From Verrucomicrobiota bacterium (GTDB taxonomy: Bacteria > Verrucomicrobiota > Verrucomicrobiia > Limisphaerales > SIBE01): a DNA stretch of 52,173 nucleotides. The stretch covers positions 1 to 52,173 of the forward strand of contig JAQBVM010000006.1 of assembly GCA_027623095.1 (NCBI GenBank), written 5' to 3'. Position numbers and translations under genes: made by a program. This document shows, in pieces, positions 27,901 through 35,901 of the stretch (positions within the stretch are counted from its first letter, which is position 1; the number at the start of each line of letters is the position of its first letter). The notes beneath the pieces were generated by a model. That model did not search any database and had not been told where the DNA came from. It saw only the letters and a list, made by a program, of their open reading frames with translations.

Positions 27901-28550
27901 ACGTCGTTGTTGGACTTGCGAACGGCGGCGATGATCTTGCCCAGCGGAATGTTGTAGCCGAGCAACTTGTTTGGATCGATCTCGATCTGGTAACCGTTGA
28001 CGTAGCCTCCGATGCTGGCGACTTCGGCCACGCCGGGCGTGTTTTGGAGGTAGTAACGCAAGGTCCAGTCCTGATACGAACGCAAATCCGCCAGACTGTT
28101 CTGCCCGGTTTCATCAATCAGGGCGTATTCATAGACCCAGCCCACACCCGTCGCGTCCGGCCCGAGCACGGGGTTCACTTCCGCGGGGAGATTGCCCTTG
28201 GCCTGGTTCATATATTCGAGCACCCTGGAGCGCGCCCAATACATGTCCGTGCCGTCCTCGAAGATGATGTTGACGAATGACAGCCCAAAAAATGTTTGCC
28301 CACGGGCGTATTTCACCTTGGGCGCGGCGGCGAGCGCGCTGACGATCGGGTAGGTCACTTGATCCTCGACGAGCGTGGGCGCGCGGCCCGGCCATTCGGT
28401 GAAGACGATCACCTGCACATCCGAAAGATCGGGGATAGCATCGAGCTTCACCTCGCGCACGGCCACCACGCCCGCCGCGGGGAGGAAAATCGTGCCGATG
28501 AGAACGAAGAAGCTGTTGCGCGCGCACCAGGAGATAAGGGCGTTAATCAT
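24909..28550 (-). CDS. cusA: CusA-type heavy-metal RND efflux pump with C-terminal YtkA-like domain
   Basis: A 1213-residue inner-membrane HME-RND transporter that drives monovalent copper/silver or a related cation out through CusB and CusC. The three substrate methionines of CusA appear to be conserved, in NEGSLLYMPTSPPGM, LSMVETVITL and RIEMLATGIRSQIGIKV. After the normal end of the pump (about residue 1045) comes an extra span (WQVWLAALVLCTALVGGWFL). An exported domain of about 100 residues with LNMDMPGMQMQADG follows, resembling YtkA/FixH-like copper-handling domains. The start overlaps the cusB stop by 8 bases. Confidence 0.92.
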   Translation of the reverse strand: MINALISWCARNSFFVLIGTIFLPAAGVVAVREVKLDAIPDLSDVQVIVFTEWPGRAPTLVEDQVTYPIVSALAAAPKVKYARGQTFFGLSFVNIIFEDGTDMYWARSRVLEYMNQAKGNLPAEVNPVLGPDATGVGWVYEYALIDETGQNSLADLRSYQDWTLRYYLQNTPGVAEVASIGGYVNGYQIEIDPNKLLGYNIPLGKIIAAVRKSNNDVGGRVIEFGETEYMVRGQGYIESLDDIRSIVIGWDDQGTPVTIGQVANVHRGPDMRRGLLEVDGKGEAVGGIVVMRYGENALKTINAVKEKLEAIKPALPPGVKIVTGYDRSSLILRAIANLRSTLVEEMIVVSLVIILFLFHFRSALVAIIALPLAVLFSFIPMTLLGVSSNIMSLGGIAIAIGAMVDASVVLIENAHKWLRRWEHAKASGGRDEFDRELAALDRTAVIIKSAQQVGKPLFFSLLVIAVSFLPVFALEAQSGRLFKPLAFTKTFAMGFAAVLSITLVPLLLMLFIRGKIPDENRNPVNRLLIWIYRPFVALALRFRWLIIGVALLALAATWFPFRQIGSEFMPPLNEGSLLYMPTSPPGMAISESREILQRQDAIIAKLPEVERVFGKIGRARTATDPAPLSMVETVITLKPEAEWRPGMTFDKIKEELNKELPIPGMPAIWWMPIQTRIEMLATGIRSQIGIKVLGPDLGEIQKIGEAIERLLKTAPNTASVFAERVTGGYYVDFKVNREAIARHGLTVDDVNDVIETAIGGKNISSTVEGQQRFPINVRYARDFRSDLPALRRVLVTTPMGTQIPVGQLADINLTTGPPMIRNENGTKAGFVFVDTFGTDLGSYVANAKQLIAGNIQLPPGYFLEWGGQFQYLLKARETLKLIIPLTLILIFLLIYIEFRNVTETLIILLSIPFALVGGVWLLWSLDYNFSVAVAVGFIALAGVAAETGVVMIVYLDEAWAEVKKRIARPSMRDLTAAIMEGAVARVRPKMMTVSTTIIGLLPVMWSVGSGSQAMKRIAAPMVGGMVSSTLLTLIIIPAIYSLWRSREVLTEDLPETEELPKTTGDTKKRGGWQVWLAALVLCTALVGGWFLWKGGGFGEAKLTERILSEQVGDYRIEIFGRKPQFSAGNNPVRVEVKDPATSQLVDAGTVTLRLNMDMPGMQMQADGVLHKGESPGIYTGTIRVGMAGEWIGRIGYEGPEGMEQKAITIEVKQ

Positions 28551-30435
28551 CTGACCTGCCCTCCCCGATGACCATCTGTGTCTCGCCGCAGGTAAGCATC
28601 TTCAGCCCCATGAACGGGTTTTTAAGCTCCGGGCCGGATTGCAGCCAGCGCCCGGGCGATTGTTTCCACATCGGACAACTCGCCACGATCAGTGGTTCTT
28701 GCAGGGGCGGAGCGAAGCGAGCCAATTGTGAAACCAAGGCCTCGCTGAAGTGGCCGAACTGCGTGCGCACTTCATCCAGCTCCGTCGCCGTCAAGTCCGA
28801 TAGCCGTTCGTTGAGGTTGGTGAGGCCGGCGCGATATTCATTCAACTTCCCGGGTGGCGCGACATCCGAGCCGAGGATGGACTCGGTCTGCTCGATCATG
28901 CGGGCGACCGCGGCCGGAACGTCGTCCGTGCTGTCCCGCGCCAGCGCGCTCTGAATCGTGAGGTAATCCGTGATCAACGGTGCGAAGAGTTCGCGACTCT
29001 CCGCAGGCAGCGGAATCGCCGCGGCCGGGTGTTCGTGTGCCTGCTCTGGCGGCGAAGCAGCCTCGGTCGAGCCGCTGGCCGCCGCCTTCAACTGGCTTTC
29101 GCTGTCGAGCAGGAAATTGCCGTCAACAACGATCTTGTCCCCGGCCGCCACGCCTTGGGTCACGACGAAATGGTCGTCCGTCCTTGTCCCAAGCTGGATT
29201 TCCCGCGGAACGAACAGACCGGGTTCTTTTTGCACGAAGACATACTGGCGTTTGCCAGTGTCGAAGACCGCGCCCGCCGGCACGAGGAGTTGTTCGCCCA
29301 AATCCTGCGTGAGGACGGCGTTGCCATACATGGCGGGCTTCAGCAGGTGCTCGGAATTATCCAAAACCAGCCGCACTTTCGCCGTGCGGGTTTTTTGTTC
29401 GAGGTAAGGATAAATGAAAGCGACCTCGCCGATGAAGGTCTGGCCCGGATACGCATCCACGGTGACGGTGGCCGATTGCCCGACTTTGACGAACGGCAAC
29501 TCAGACTCGTAAACGGCGGCATCCAGCCAGACGGTGGACAGGTCCGCGATGCGATACAGCACCATTCCGGGCTGAATCATCTGCTTTGGGAAAACGTTTT
29601 TGTTCACCACGAAACCGCGGGTTGGGGCGGTCAACTCCAACGTGTCCTCCGGCTGGCCCGCTTGCTCCAGCGCCTTGATCTGCGCGGCGCTGATGTCCCA
29701 AAGTTCAAGCCGTTTTCGGGCCGACCGCAGCAGCGATTCCGTGCCCCGGCGATTGACCTGCATGAACTCTTGCAACTGGCCGCCTCGGACGGCCGAATGT
29801 TCGTGCTCGAGCTTTTGGGCCTGCTGAAGCGCCAGCAAATACTCCTGCTGCGCGGAATAAAGGTCCGGACTGTAGAGCGCCAGCAACGGTTGGTTGGTCT
29901 CGACGAACTGGCCGGGCTTGTCCACGTAAAGCGTCTCCACCCAACCCGAAAGTTTGCTGTTCACGTCGGCGAGGCGCGTCTCGTCATAGGTGATGACGCC
30001 CACGGCACGGAGGGTCTTTGTGGCCGGAGCGGAGCGGACCGGCGTGACGCGGAGGTTGATGAGCTGCTCCTGCAAGGGACTCAGTTGGACTGCGGCGCGT
30101 CCGGGGATGCCTTCGGCTTTGACCTGACGGACCGGCTGCAAATCCATCGCGCAGATGGGGCACGTGCCGGATTTTTCCGAGACGATGTTGGGATGCATCG
30201 AGCATTGATAAAGCTGTTTGCCGTCATGGGTCGCGTGATCCATGCCGGCCATGTTGGACGGGTCACCGGACGTGGATGACGTCTCGGCTTCCTTTTTTGA
30301 GCAACCGCCCAACAACAACAGCGCAAGGATCACGCTCCCGGACGCCGCCAACCCCGCGATGATCTTTGCGCTCGTTGATGGATTCATATTGCTTGCGGTG
30401 GGGAATTCACCCGGTGGGCGAAAGTTCGAGTTCAT
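28543..30435 (-). CDS. cusB: CusB-type periplasmic adaptor with HMBD and DUF3347
   Basis: About 630 residues. It opens with a lipoprotein-like signal (ALLLLGGC, lipidated Cys about residue 45) and a heavy-metal-binding domain YQCSMHPN...CPICAMDL (about residues 76-102). The lipoyl and barrel domains of an RND adaptor follow. The C-terminal domain of about 150 residues matches DUF3347 with CPMW and KNPFMGLKMLTCGE. It links CusA to CusC and hands metal to the pump. ATG 30435 overlaps the upstream cusC stop (ATGA) and is preferred; ATG 30387 sits closer to the signal peptide and is possible. Confidence 0.9.
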   Translation of the reverse strand: MNSNFRPPGEFPTASNMNPSTSAKIIAGLAASGSVILALLLLGGCSKKEAETSSTSGDPSNMAGMDHATHDGKQLYQCSMHPNIVSEKSGTCPICAMDLQPVRQVKAEGIPGRAAVQLSPLQEQLINLRVTPVRSAPATKTLRAVGVITYDETRLADVNSKLSGWVETLYVDKPGQFVETNQPLLALYSPDLYSAQQEYLLALQQAQKLEHEHSAVRGGQLQEFMQVNRRGTESLLRSARKRLELWDISAAQIKALEQAGQPEDTLELTAPTRGFVVNKNVFPKQMIQPGMVLYRIADLSTVWLDAAVYESELPFVKVGQSATVTVDAYPGQTFIGEVAFIYPYLEQKTRTAKVRLVLDNSEHLLKPAMYGNAVLTQDLGEQLLVPAGAVFDTGKRQYVFVQKEPGLFVPREIQLGTRTDDHFVVTQGVAAGDKIVVDGNFLLDSESQLKAAASGSTEAASPPEQAHEHPAAAIPLPAESRELFAPLITDYLTIQSALARDSTDDVPAAVARMIEQTESILGSDVAPPGKLNEYRAGLTNLNERLSDLTATELDEVRTQFGHFSEALVSQLARFAPPLQEPLIVASCPMWKQSPGRWLQSGPELKNPFMGLKMLTCGETQMVIGEGRSDD

Positions 30436-31751
30436 GGCTGTTCTTCTCCTTGATCGATCGGTCTCCATTTTGAAATATCACCCAGGTCCACGCCAACCGC
30501 CCGTTCCAAAAGCGCGAGCGCCTTGGCCAGATCGGTTTCGCTCATCACCAGACCCAGCCGGAAATTCAGCAGCGCCCGCTCGCTGTCGAGCAAGTCAATG
30601 AAACCCACCTTCGCGGTTTCGTAACCGGCGCGCGATGCCTCGAAGGCCTGCTCCGCGCGCGGCAACAGCGAGGTTTGATACAACGTCACCTGATCCCGAC
30701 TGACCTGGGCGCGAAACCAGGCGTCCTGCACCTCGGACAAAACCGTGTTCCGCGCGTTCGCCTCCGCCGCGTGGCTCGCCGCAAGCCGGTTCTCCGCTTC
30801 GCGCCGTTCGGCTTTCAGTTTTCCGAACCAAAGCGGCACGTTGATGGAGACGAAGCCCTGCACCGCGTCCTTCCCGTTGTCGGGCGGGTTTTGAAAGATG
30901 TTGGGATTAACCTGCGTGTAATCCACGCCGAAGGTGAAATCCGGCCAGCGATTCCTCTTCGCCAATGCCAGCGCGAGTTCGTCACGCTGGATGGCGACGC
31001 CAGCGGCCTGGAGTTCCTGGCGATACGCCTCGGCGATCTCGAACGCCTCCGCGCGCGGGGGCAAAGACGGCAGGTCGAGTCTGGAGGAAACGATCAGTTC
31101 GGTTTCCGGCGGGGCGTTGCGCAACGCGTTGAGCCGGGCCAGTGCCGCCATTCGCTGCTGTGTCAAATCCAGCAGACGGTTTTGAATCTCCGTCGTGGCG
31201 ACCTGCGCCTTGAGCACGTCCGGTTGCTTGGCCCGGCCCGCCTCGTAACGGCTTTGCGCTGTCTGGACGATGGGATCGAGCAGGTCCAGTTGAGCCGTGA
31301 GGATTTTCCGCGAACGGTCAACCCGGTAAAGGTCGAAGTAAGCGAGCTTGGCGCGCAGGACCAAATCGCGCGCCAGCGTCTGATACTCCCACATCGCGAG
31401 CCGGGCTTCCTGGCCGGCCTTGTTCGCGGCCAACGAGCGCTTCCCGAAGAACGGGATTTTTTGCGCCACGCCCACCCGCTGATTGTTCGCGCCGACGCGG
31501 GTCTCGACGTTCTGAAACCAGTAACCATAAGTCAGCATCGGGTCGGGCCGCGCCCGGACGATCTCCGGACGTTCCTGCATGGCCTGCCACTTGAACCGCG
31601 CGGCGGCGAGCGCCGGGCTGTTGCTCAACACCTGGCTGACTGCTTGATCGAGCGAGAACACGCGGGTTTCCGCGACCGCAGGGGGACGGACTTCCGCCAG
31701 TGCGGTCAAGGCGCTGGCACAAATCAGGGAGAGTGTTGTCAAAATTTTCAT
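30432..31751 (-). CDS. CusC/TolC-family outer-membrane efflux protein
   Basis: A 439-residue outer-membrane factor with a signal peptide (MKILTTLSLICASALTALAE) and the two helical OEP repeats, rich in Ala, Leu and Arg. It is the exit duct for the CusB-CusA pump encoded directly downstream. ATG 31751 puts the signal peptide at the N-terminus, so an upstream extension to 31817 is rejected. It is followed by cusB with an ATGA overlap and preceded by a Cys-rich secreted protein, so the metal-efflux unit is probably transcribed from above 32217. Confidence 0.88.
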   Translation of the reverse strand: MKILTTLSLICASALTALAEVRPPAVAETRVFSLDQAVSQVLSNSPALAAARFKWQAMQERPEIVRARPDPMLTYGYWFQNVETRVGANNQRVGVAQKIPFFGKRSLAANKAGQEARLAMWEYQTLARDLVLRAKLAYFDLYRVDRSRKILTAQLDLLDPIVQTAQSRYEAGRAKQPDVLKAQVATTEIQNRLLDLTQQRMAALARLNALRNAPPETELIVSSRLDLPSLPPRAEAFEIAEAYRQELQAAGVAIQRDELALALAKRNRWPDFTFGVDYTQVNPNIFQNPPDNGKDAVQGFVSINVPLWFGKLKAERREAENRLAASHAAEANARNTVLSEVQDAWFRAQVSRDQVTLYQTSLLPRAEQAFEASRAGYETAKVGFIDLLDSERALLNFRLGLVMSETDLAKALALLERAVGVDLGDISKWRPIDQGEEQP

Positions 31752-31839
31752 AGACTGAACCTGTCGAGACAAATTGAACCGGGAAAAGGGAACGACGTGC
31801 GCCGCGTTTGGGCACACCGCGACTGGGGAAGGCGGAAGG

Positions 31840-32217
31840 TCAGAGAAGGTAACTGCAATTCCGCTGGAAAAGCGGAATCGAAGTGACCGGAGCGGACAAA
31901 GGGGCGCAAGCGGGCAAATCGCCCGTCGGGCGAGAGGGCAGTGTGAGCATCGAAACGACCGAGGCTACCAGCGCGTGAAATTCATTTTGTGAAGCCGAAG
32001 GGAGAGAAGCCGGGGCGACCGGGGCGGAAGGCGCGTCGCGCTTCACGCAGCACGCCGGGGTCGCGCAATGCTTGTGGTCGCAACCCGTGCAGCAGCAACT
32101 CTGCCGCGCCCCCTGCGCGGTCGCGCCCTGGCGGGCGGACGATGCGAAGACACCCTGCCAGGTCAGGACGAATCCCAGCAGGAGCACGACTGCCATCTTG
32201 ATCGGGCGCGATGTCAT
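31840..32217 (-). CDS. Secreted Cys-rich small protein ahead of cusCBA
   Basis: A 125-residue protein with a signal peptide (MAVVLLLGFVLTWQGVFAS region). A dense cysteine-histidine cluster follows, CCCTGCDHKHCATPACC (residues 41-57: seven Cys, two... His49-Lys-His region), then a Pro/Ser/Ala-rich tail. I know no named family; its position between merR and cusC suggests a periplasmic metal-binding or sensing role. The 51-base gap upstream is AT-rich, with a near-palindrome around TTGAATATATTATCAA (32251-32266) that may be part of its promoter. Confidence 0.7.
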   Translation of the reverse strand: MTSRPIKMAVVLLLGFVLTWQGVFASSARQGATAQGARQSCCCTGCDHKHCATPACCVKRDAPSAPVAPASLPSASQNEFHALVASVVSMLTLPSRPTGDLPACAPLSAPVTSIPLFQRNCSYLL

Positions 32218-32268
32218 GATCAGAGCTTGATCGCATTAAGCGGACAAACCTTGAATATATTATCAATC

Positions 32269-32751
32269 TTAGTCTTGCAAGGAAGCATTCTTTTTTGCCG
32301 GTTTTTTGCCAGCAGCGGGAGCGGGTTCCCTCACAGTCAGTTGCTCGATCAAATCGCAGAACTCGCCCGCGCACGCTCGTTGCCGCGAGGTTTCCCGTTC
32401 CCATTTGGGCACGACGGCTGCCAGGGATTTCCGAAACTCCCGCAGCGCCGCGATGCGCGCGTCCAGTTCCCGCAAGTGCTGCCGGGCCACGTCAGCAACG
32501 CGGCGGCAGGGAGCACGGCCACGCTCGCGCAGGCCGAGAATTTCTTTTATCTCCTCCAAAGTGAATCCGAGGGCTTGGGCTTTCTTGATAAACTGAACCT
32601 GGCGGAGCGATGCCGGAGGATAAAGCCGGTAGTTCGATGCGGTGCGGTCTGGTTTGGGCAGCAGACCGAGTCGCTCGTAATAATGCAGCGTCTGCACGCC
32701 GACACCGGCGCGGGCCGCGAGTTCACCGACTTTTAGCGGCAATTCGGTCAT
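32269..32751 (-). CDS. MerR-family heavy-metal-responsive regulator
   Basis: A 160-residue MerR-type activator. The winged helix-turn-helix spans LKVGELAARAGVGVQTLHYY to SNYRLYPP, followed by a dimerisation helix (ADVARQHLRELDARIAAL). Cys82 matches the first Hg ligand of Tn501 MerR. Cys127 and Cys132 replace Cys117/Cys126 at a different spacing, so the metal could be Hg, Cd, Pb or another divalent ion. Likely targets are the Cys-rich/cusCBA unit directly downstream and the merT promoter at 24.8 kb, which lost its own merR. Confidence 0.88.
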   Translation of the reverse strand: MTELPLKVGELAARAGVGVQTLHYYERLGLLPKPDRTASNYRLYPPASLRQVQFIKKAQALGFTLEEIKEILGLRERGRAPCRRVADVARQHLRELDARIAALREFRKSLAAVVPKWERETSRQRACAGEFCDLIEQLTVREPAPAAGKKPAKKNASLQD

Positions 32752-32811
32752 CGTTGATGTTTGACCTGTTTCTACTCTAAATAGCCATTCGAAACAATCA
32801 TTCCTGTTGAT

Positions 32812-34311
32812 TCACCGGGATACGGACAACACACCGACCGCCTTGGAAAGCCCATACTGCGCCTTGTTAAATTCGGCGATGGCCTTGAGGTAATCGCTGC
32901 GGGTGCGGGTCAAGTCCTGTTCGGATTGAATGTTCTCCAGCACCACTCCAACTCCGAATTCCTGTCGCTGCTGCGCCAGACGCAGCCCTTCTTCGGCGGC
33001 GGTCAACCCGCGCCGCGCCATGCTGATTTGTTCGGACTGCGATTGCAGCCGGGTGAACGCTTCCACGACCTGCCGGACAACTTCGTCATGGAGTTTTTCC
33101 GCACCGATGCGGGTCGAATTCAGACGCGCCTTCGCGGACTTTTGGCGACTGAAATCGAACAGGCCACCCGGCCCGATGCGCCAGCCGATGCCGACGAAGT
33201 AATCCTGTTGCGAGCCGAAGTTCCCGGTGTCGCCATTCTGGCCGCCGCCCAAGCCGCCAGCGAAAGCGGAAGCACCGATGGACGGAATCAGCGGGCCGTA
33301 AACCGCGCCGTTCTTGTTCGCTCTGGCGACTTCGACGAGCGCCTGGCCTTGCTTCAACTCAGGGCGCATTGAAATCGCCCGCTGAACGAACGCCTTCAAA
33401 GTCGCGTTGGTTTCCACGAGGGTAATCGGCGCAAGATCAGTGTCGCGAGCCACCAGTTCAACTGCGGGGTCAAGATGGAGCGTTTGAGCGAGACGCGCTG
33501 CGGCCAGCCGTTGCTGTTCGCTTGCCTGACGCAGCGCCAGCCGGTTGCGCTCCGCCTGCACCGAGACGCGGAGCAAATCTCCTTTGAAGGCGATGCCGGC
33601 CTCCACCGCCGATTGCAACTGCGCTTCGTAGTTCGTGGAAATCCGCACCGCCTGCGTGGCCACGCTGACTGCGGCCTGTGCGAAGGCCAAATCGAAATAG
33701 CCTTGAGCTGCCGCTGTGATGCTGTCTTGACGTTGGGCTTCGAGGGCGTGGTCGGCGGCGTGTTGGAGTTGTTTCGCCGCAAGCTTTTTGTAAATGGCGT
33801 CGCCGAGGTCCAACTGACCTACCAACGCACCGCCCGGCGCGTAGGACTGTTTATGGACTTCGAGAATGTTGCCAGTCGTGTCTTGAATCAGGTCGTCATG
33901 CCGCCGGTAAGTGACACTGGCACTCAACCACGGGAAAAACTGAAGCATCGCACTGTCATTATTGGCCTTCGCCTCGACGAGCCTTTCGCGCGCGATTCGC
34001 ACGTCCAAATTTTGCGCGCCCGCAAGCTGCAAAGCGGCGGGCAGGTCAATCAGGTAAACATTCGTTCCGATCTCGTTCGTTGTGGAAGTGACTGATTGCG
34101 CAAAAGCAACTGACGCGACGCAGAGCCATAAGACATTTAACCACGAATGAACACGAATGAACACGAATGGAAAGAAGCGGCGGGACATGCGGGAATTTCT
34201 TCCTCTCCCCGCGCCAAAGGAGTGGGCAGAGCGAGTAGGTGCAGCTACGCCGCGCTGAGTTAATTCGTGTTCATTCGTGTTCATTCGTGATTGTCCCATC
34301 GTAAATTTCAC
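32812..34311 (-). CDS. TolC-family outer-membrane efflux protein
   Basis: A 499-residue outer-membrane factor, last gene of the operon RND - GxxExxY - adaptor - TolC. GTG 34311 overlaps the adaptor stop (GTGA). The first 55 or so residues contain an inverted pair of the decamer-periodic repeat, read as SRMNTNEHELTQRG and then FVFIRVHSWLNV, which runs straight into a hydrophobic stretch ending CVASVAFAQS, a signal-peptide cleavage region. An internal ATG at 34188 (MSRRFFPFVFIRV) may be the functional start. The remainder carries normal OEP helices. Confidence 0.85.
   Translation of the reverse strand: MKFTMGQSRMNTNEHELTQRGVAAPTRSAHSFGAGRGRNSRMSRRFFPFVFIRVHSWLNVLWLCVASVAFAQSVTSTTNEIGTNVYLIDLPAALQLAGAQNLDVRIARERLVEAKANNDSAMLQFFPWLSASVTYRRHDDLIQDTTGNILEVHKQSYAPGGALVGQLDLGDAIYKKLAAKQLQHAADHALEAQRQDSITAAAQGYFDLAFAQAAVSVATQAVRISTNYEAQLQSAVEAGIAFKGDLLRVSVQAERNRLALRQASEQQRLAAARLAQTLHLDPAVELVARDTDLAPITLVETNATLKAFVQRAISMRPELKQGQALVEVARANKNGAVYGPLIPSIGASAFAGGLGGGQNGDTGNFGSQQDYFVGIGWRIGPGGLFDFSRQKSAKARLNSTRIGAEKLHDEVVRQVVEAFTRLQSQSEQISMARRGLTAAEEGLRLAQQRQEFGVGVVLENIQSEQDLTRTRSDYLKAIAEFNKAQYGLSKAVGVLSVSR
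34141..34290. repeat. Inverted pair of decamer-periodic repeat (copy A)
   Basis: The left arm 34142-34168 and right arm 34263-34289 are exact reverse complements over 27 bases, with 94 bases between. Each arm is nearly three copies of ATTCGTGTTC. The whole element lies inside the 5' coding part of the TolC gene and leaves its frame open. Further copies at 35.4, 35.9 and 50.2 kb share the period and orientation pattern. Confidence 0.9.
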
Positions 34312-35522
34312 CTGGCCTCCGTGGCGTTGACGGTTTGACCATCCGTAACGGATTGCTTGCCGGCCACGATCACGGCTTCGTTGGGTTTCAGTCCGTCCAG
34401 GATTTCGACCGAAATGCCATCATCAAAACCGGTTTTCACCGGAACGCGGACGGCCTTGTTGTCGCGAAAGCAAAAGACGAAACTCTTGTTCTTCTCCGTA
34501 ATGAGCGCCTCGGCGGGCAGGAGTTGCGCGTCGGCTTTCCTTTCCAAAGTAATCTGGCAACTCACATACATGCCGGGGCGTAGCGCGTGGTCGGAGTTGG
34601 GAATCTCGACTTCCGCCATCATCTGCTTGGTGGATTCATCGAGCGCGTAGGCGAAGCGCGTGATTGTTCCGTCAAACACGCGGCCCGGCAGTGCCGCGAC
34701 GGTGACTTTCACCGCCAGATCCTTTTTGATCAGAGGAACTTCCGGTTCGGCAATCGCCACGTCAATGCGGACGCGGCTGAAATCCATGAGCGTGACGACG
34801 GCGGCGCTGCGGGCCGCGCTGCTGGACGTGGCCGCCGGAATGAACGCGCCCACGTCCACCCAGCGTTTGGTGATGACGCCGCCAAACGGCGCGGTGATTT
34901 TTGCATAGCCGAGCAGTGTCTCGATGCGTTCAAGATTCGCTTTGGCGATTTCATATTTGCCTCGTGCGGCATCCACCGTCAGCGGGATCACCAGGTCCGG
35001 CGCTTTCTTGATTGCTTCGTTCACCCGCTTGACCTCCATCTCCGCGACATCCGCTTCGGCCTCGAATTTAGCAACATCTGCGAGCATCTCCGGCACTTCG
35101 ATTTCCGCGAGCACGTCGTTGGCTTTGACCCAATCGCCGCGATCCACCGCGATGGATTTCAAATAGCCCGGCACTTTCGCGTAGAGCATCGTTTCCTGAT
35201 ACGCGCGAAGATTGCCCGGCAGCGTGATGCGGCGGGTGATTTCTCCGGGTTTGAGGTGAACGACTTGCACGTTCGCCACGGGCGCGGAGGCAGTCGCCTT
35301 CGCGGAGCGATCACAGCCGGCCAACAAACCAGCAGCGAGAATTCCGAGCGAAACCAGCACAAGGAATTTCCAACCACGAATAAACACGAATGAACACGAA
35401 TACGGAGCTATAAGCTGGTGTCCATCGTCATTCGCGCCCGCTCGCCCGCGCGACACCTCATCGCCTTGTCTTTTTTTATTCGTGTCCATTCGCGTCCATT
35501 CGTGGTTTCTCTCTGCTTTCAT
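34308..35522 (-). CDS. RND efflux periplasmic adaptor (HlyD/AcrA family)
   Basis: About 404 residues: a lipoprotein signal (FLVLVSLGILAAGLLAGC), then hairpin, lipoyl and beta-barrel domains (YAKVPGYLKSIAVDRGDWV, ITAPFGGVITKRWVDVGAFI). ATG 35522 overlaps the stop of the GxxExxY gene (ATGA). It begins MKAERNHEWTRMDTNKK and reads through a full inverted repeat pair before the hydrophobic core, so about 45 N-terminal residues are repeat-derived. A later start is likely for secretion, but no ATG with a clear ribosome-binding site precedes SCSFVFIRGWKFL. It serves the RND pump at 35909-39034. Confidence 0.85.
   Translation of the reverse strand: MKAERNHEWTRMDTNKKRQGDEVSRGRAGANDDGHQLIAPYSCSFVFIRGWKFLVLVSLGILAAGLLAGCDRSAKATASAPVANVQVVHLKPGEITRRITLPGNLRAYQETMLYAKVPGYLKSIAVDRGDWVKANDVLAEIEVPEMLADVAKFEAEADVAEMEVKRVNEAIKKAPDLVIPLTVDAARGKYEIAKANLERIETLLGYAKITAPFGGVITKRWVDVGAFIPAATSSSAARSAAVVTLMDFSRVRIDVAIAEPEVPLIKKDLAVKVTVAALPGRVFDGTITRFAYALDESTKQMMAEVEIPNSDHALRPGMYVSCQITLERKADAQLLPAEALITEKNKSFVFCFRDNKAVRVPVKTGFDDGISVEILDGLKPNEAVIVAGKQSVTDGQTVNATEAR
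35373..35507. repeat. Inverted pair of decamer-periodic repeat (copy B)
   Basis: The arm at 35373-35402 and the arm at 35478-35507 match as reverse complements at 26 of 30 positions, with 75 bases between. The units are variants of ATTCGTGTCC. It lies within the 5' coding part of the adaptor gene and the frame stays open across it (RNHEWTRMDTNKK ... SFVFIR). Confidence 0.85.
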
Positions 35523-35896
35523 AAAACGATGCGCTCCCATTCCAGCTTGGCGTTTTTGAAGTTCATAATGACGCCGACTCGCAGCTTAGTGATGCGAAGG
35601 TAATTCAACATTTGTCCCCGCTCGTGGTCGGTGATGCGGTCAATCACCTTGGTGTCCACCACCACTGCGCCATGCGTAATCAGGTCCGGGACAAACTCGC
35701 CAACCCGCACCTCTTTGTAGAGAACATCGAATCTCCGCTGTTGGTCGAACGCGATGCCGCGCAACTCGAACTCCACGACCAGCGCGTTCTCGTAAATCTT
35801 TTCGTGCAAGCCGTGCCCGAGGCCGTTGAGCACCTCCATCGCGCAACCGACCAGTTGATAGACTTCGTCTTTATGAATGAGTTTTTCGTCTTCCAT
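35519..35896 (-). CDS. GxxExxY protein (PD-(D/E)XK-like fold)
   Basis: A 125-residue protein with the family signature G29-LH-E32-KI-Y35 in GLGHGLHEKIYENAL. A nuclease-like core follows: Asp71 in FVPDLITHG and Asp81-Thr-Lys83 in VVVDTKV, spaced as in PD-(D/E)XK folds. Family members have no settled function. It sits between the RND pump and its adaptor, flanked by same-orientation copies of the decamer repeat at 35478-35507 and 35902-35931, and its stop overlaps the adaptor ATG. No GxxExxY gene is needed for efflux, so it looks like an inserted cassette. Confidence 0.85.
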   Translation of the reverse strand: MEDEKLIHKDEVYQLVGCAMEVLNGLGHGLHEKIYENALVVEFELRGIAFDQQRRFDVLYKEVRVGEFVPDLITHGAVVVDTKVIDRITDHERGQMLNYLRITKLRVGVIMNFKNAKLEWERIVL

Positions 35897-35901
35897 ATCG
35901 G

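Noticed and set aside
29029..31886. Long plus-strand open frames opposite cusB and cusC
   Set aside because: Both sense genes have full domain structure; the antisense products are Arg/Gln/His-rich without family features.
32218..32280. Second MerR-type promoter before the Cys-rich gene
   Set aside because: TTGCAA and AT-rich hexamers are present, but no 19-20 base spacing with a central dyad could be found.
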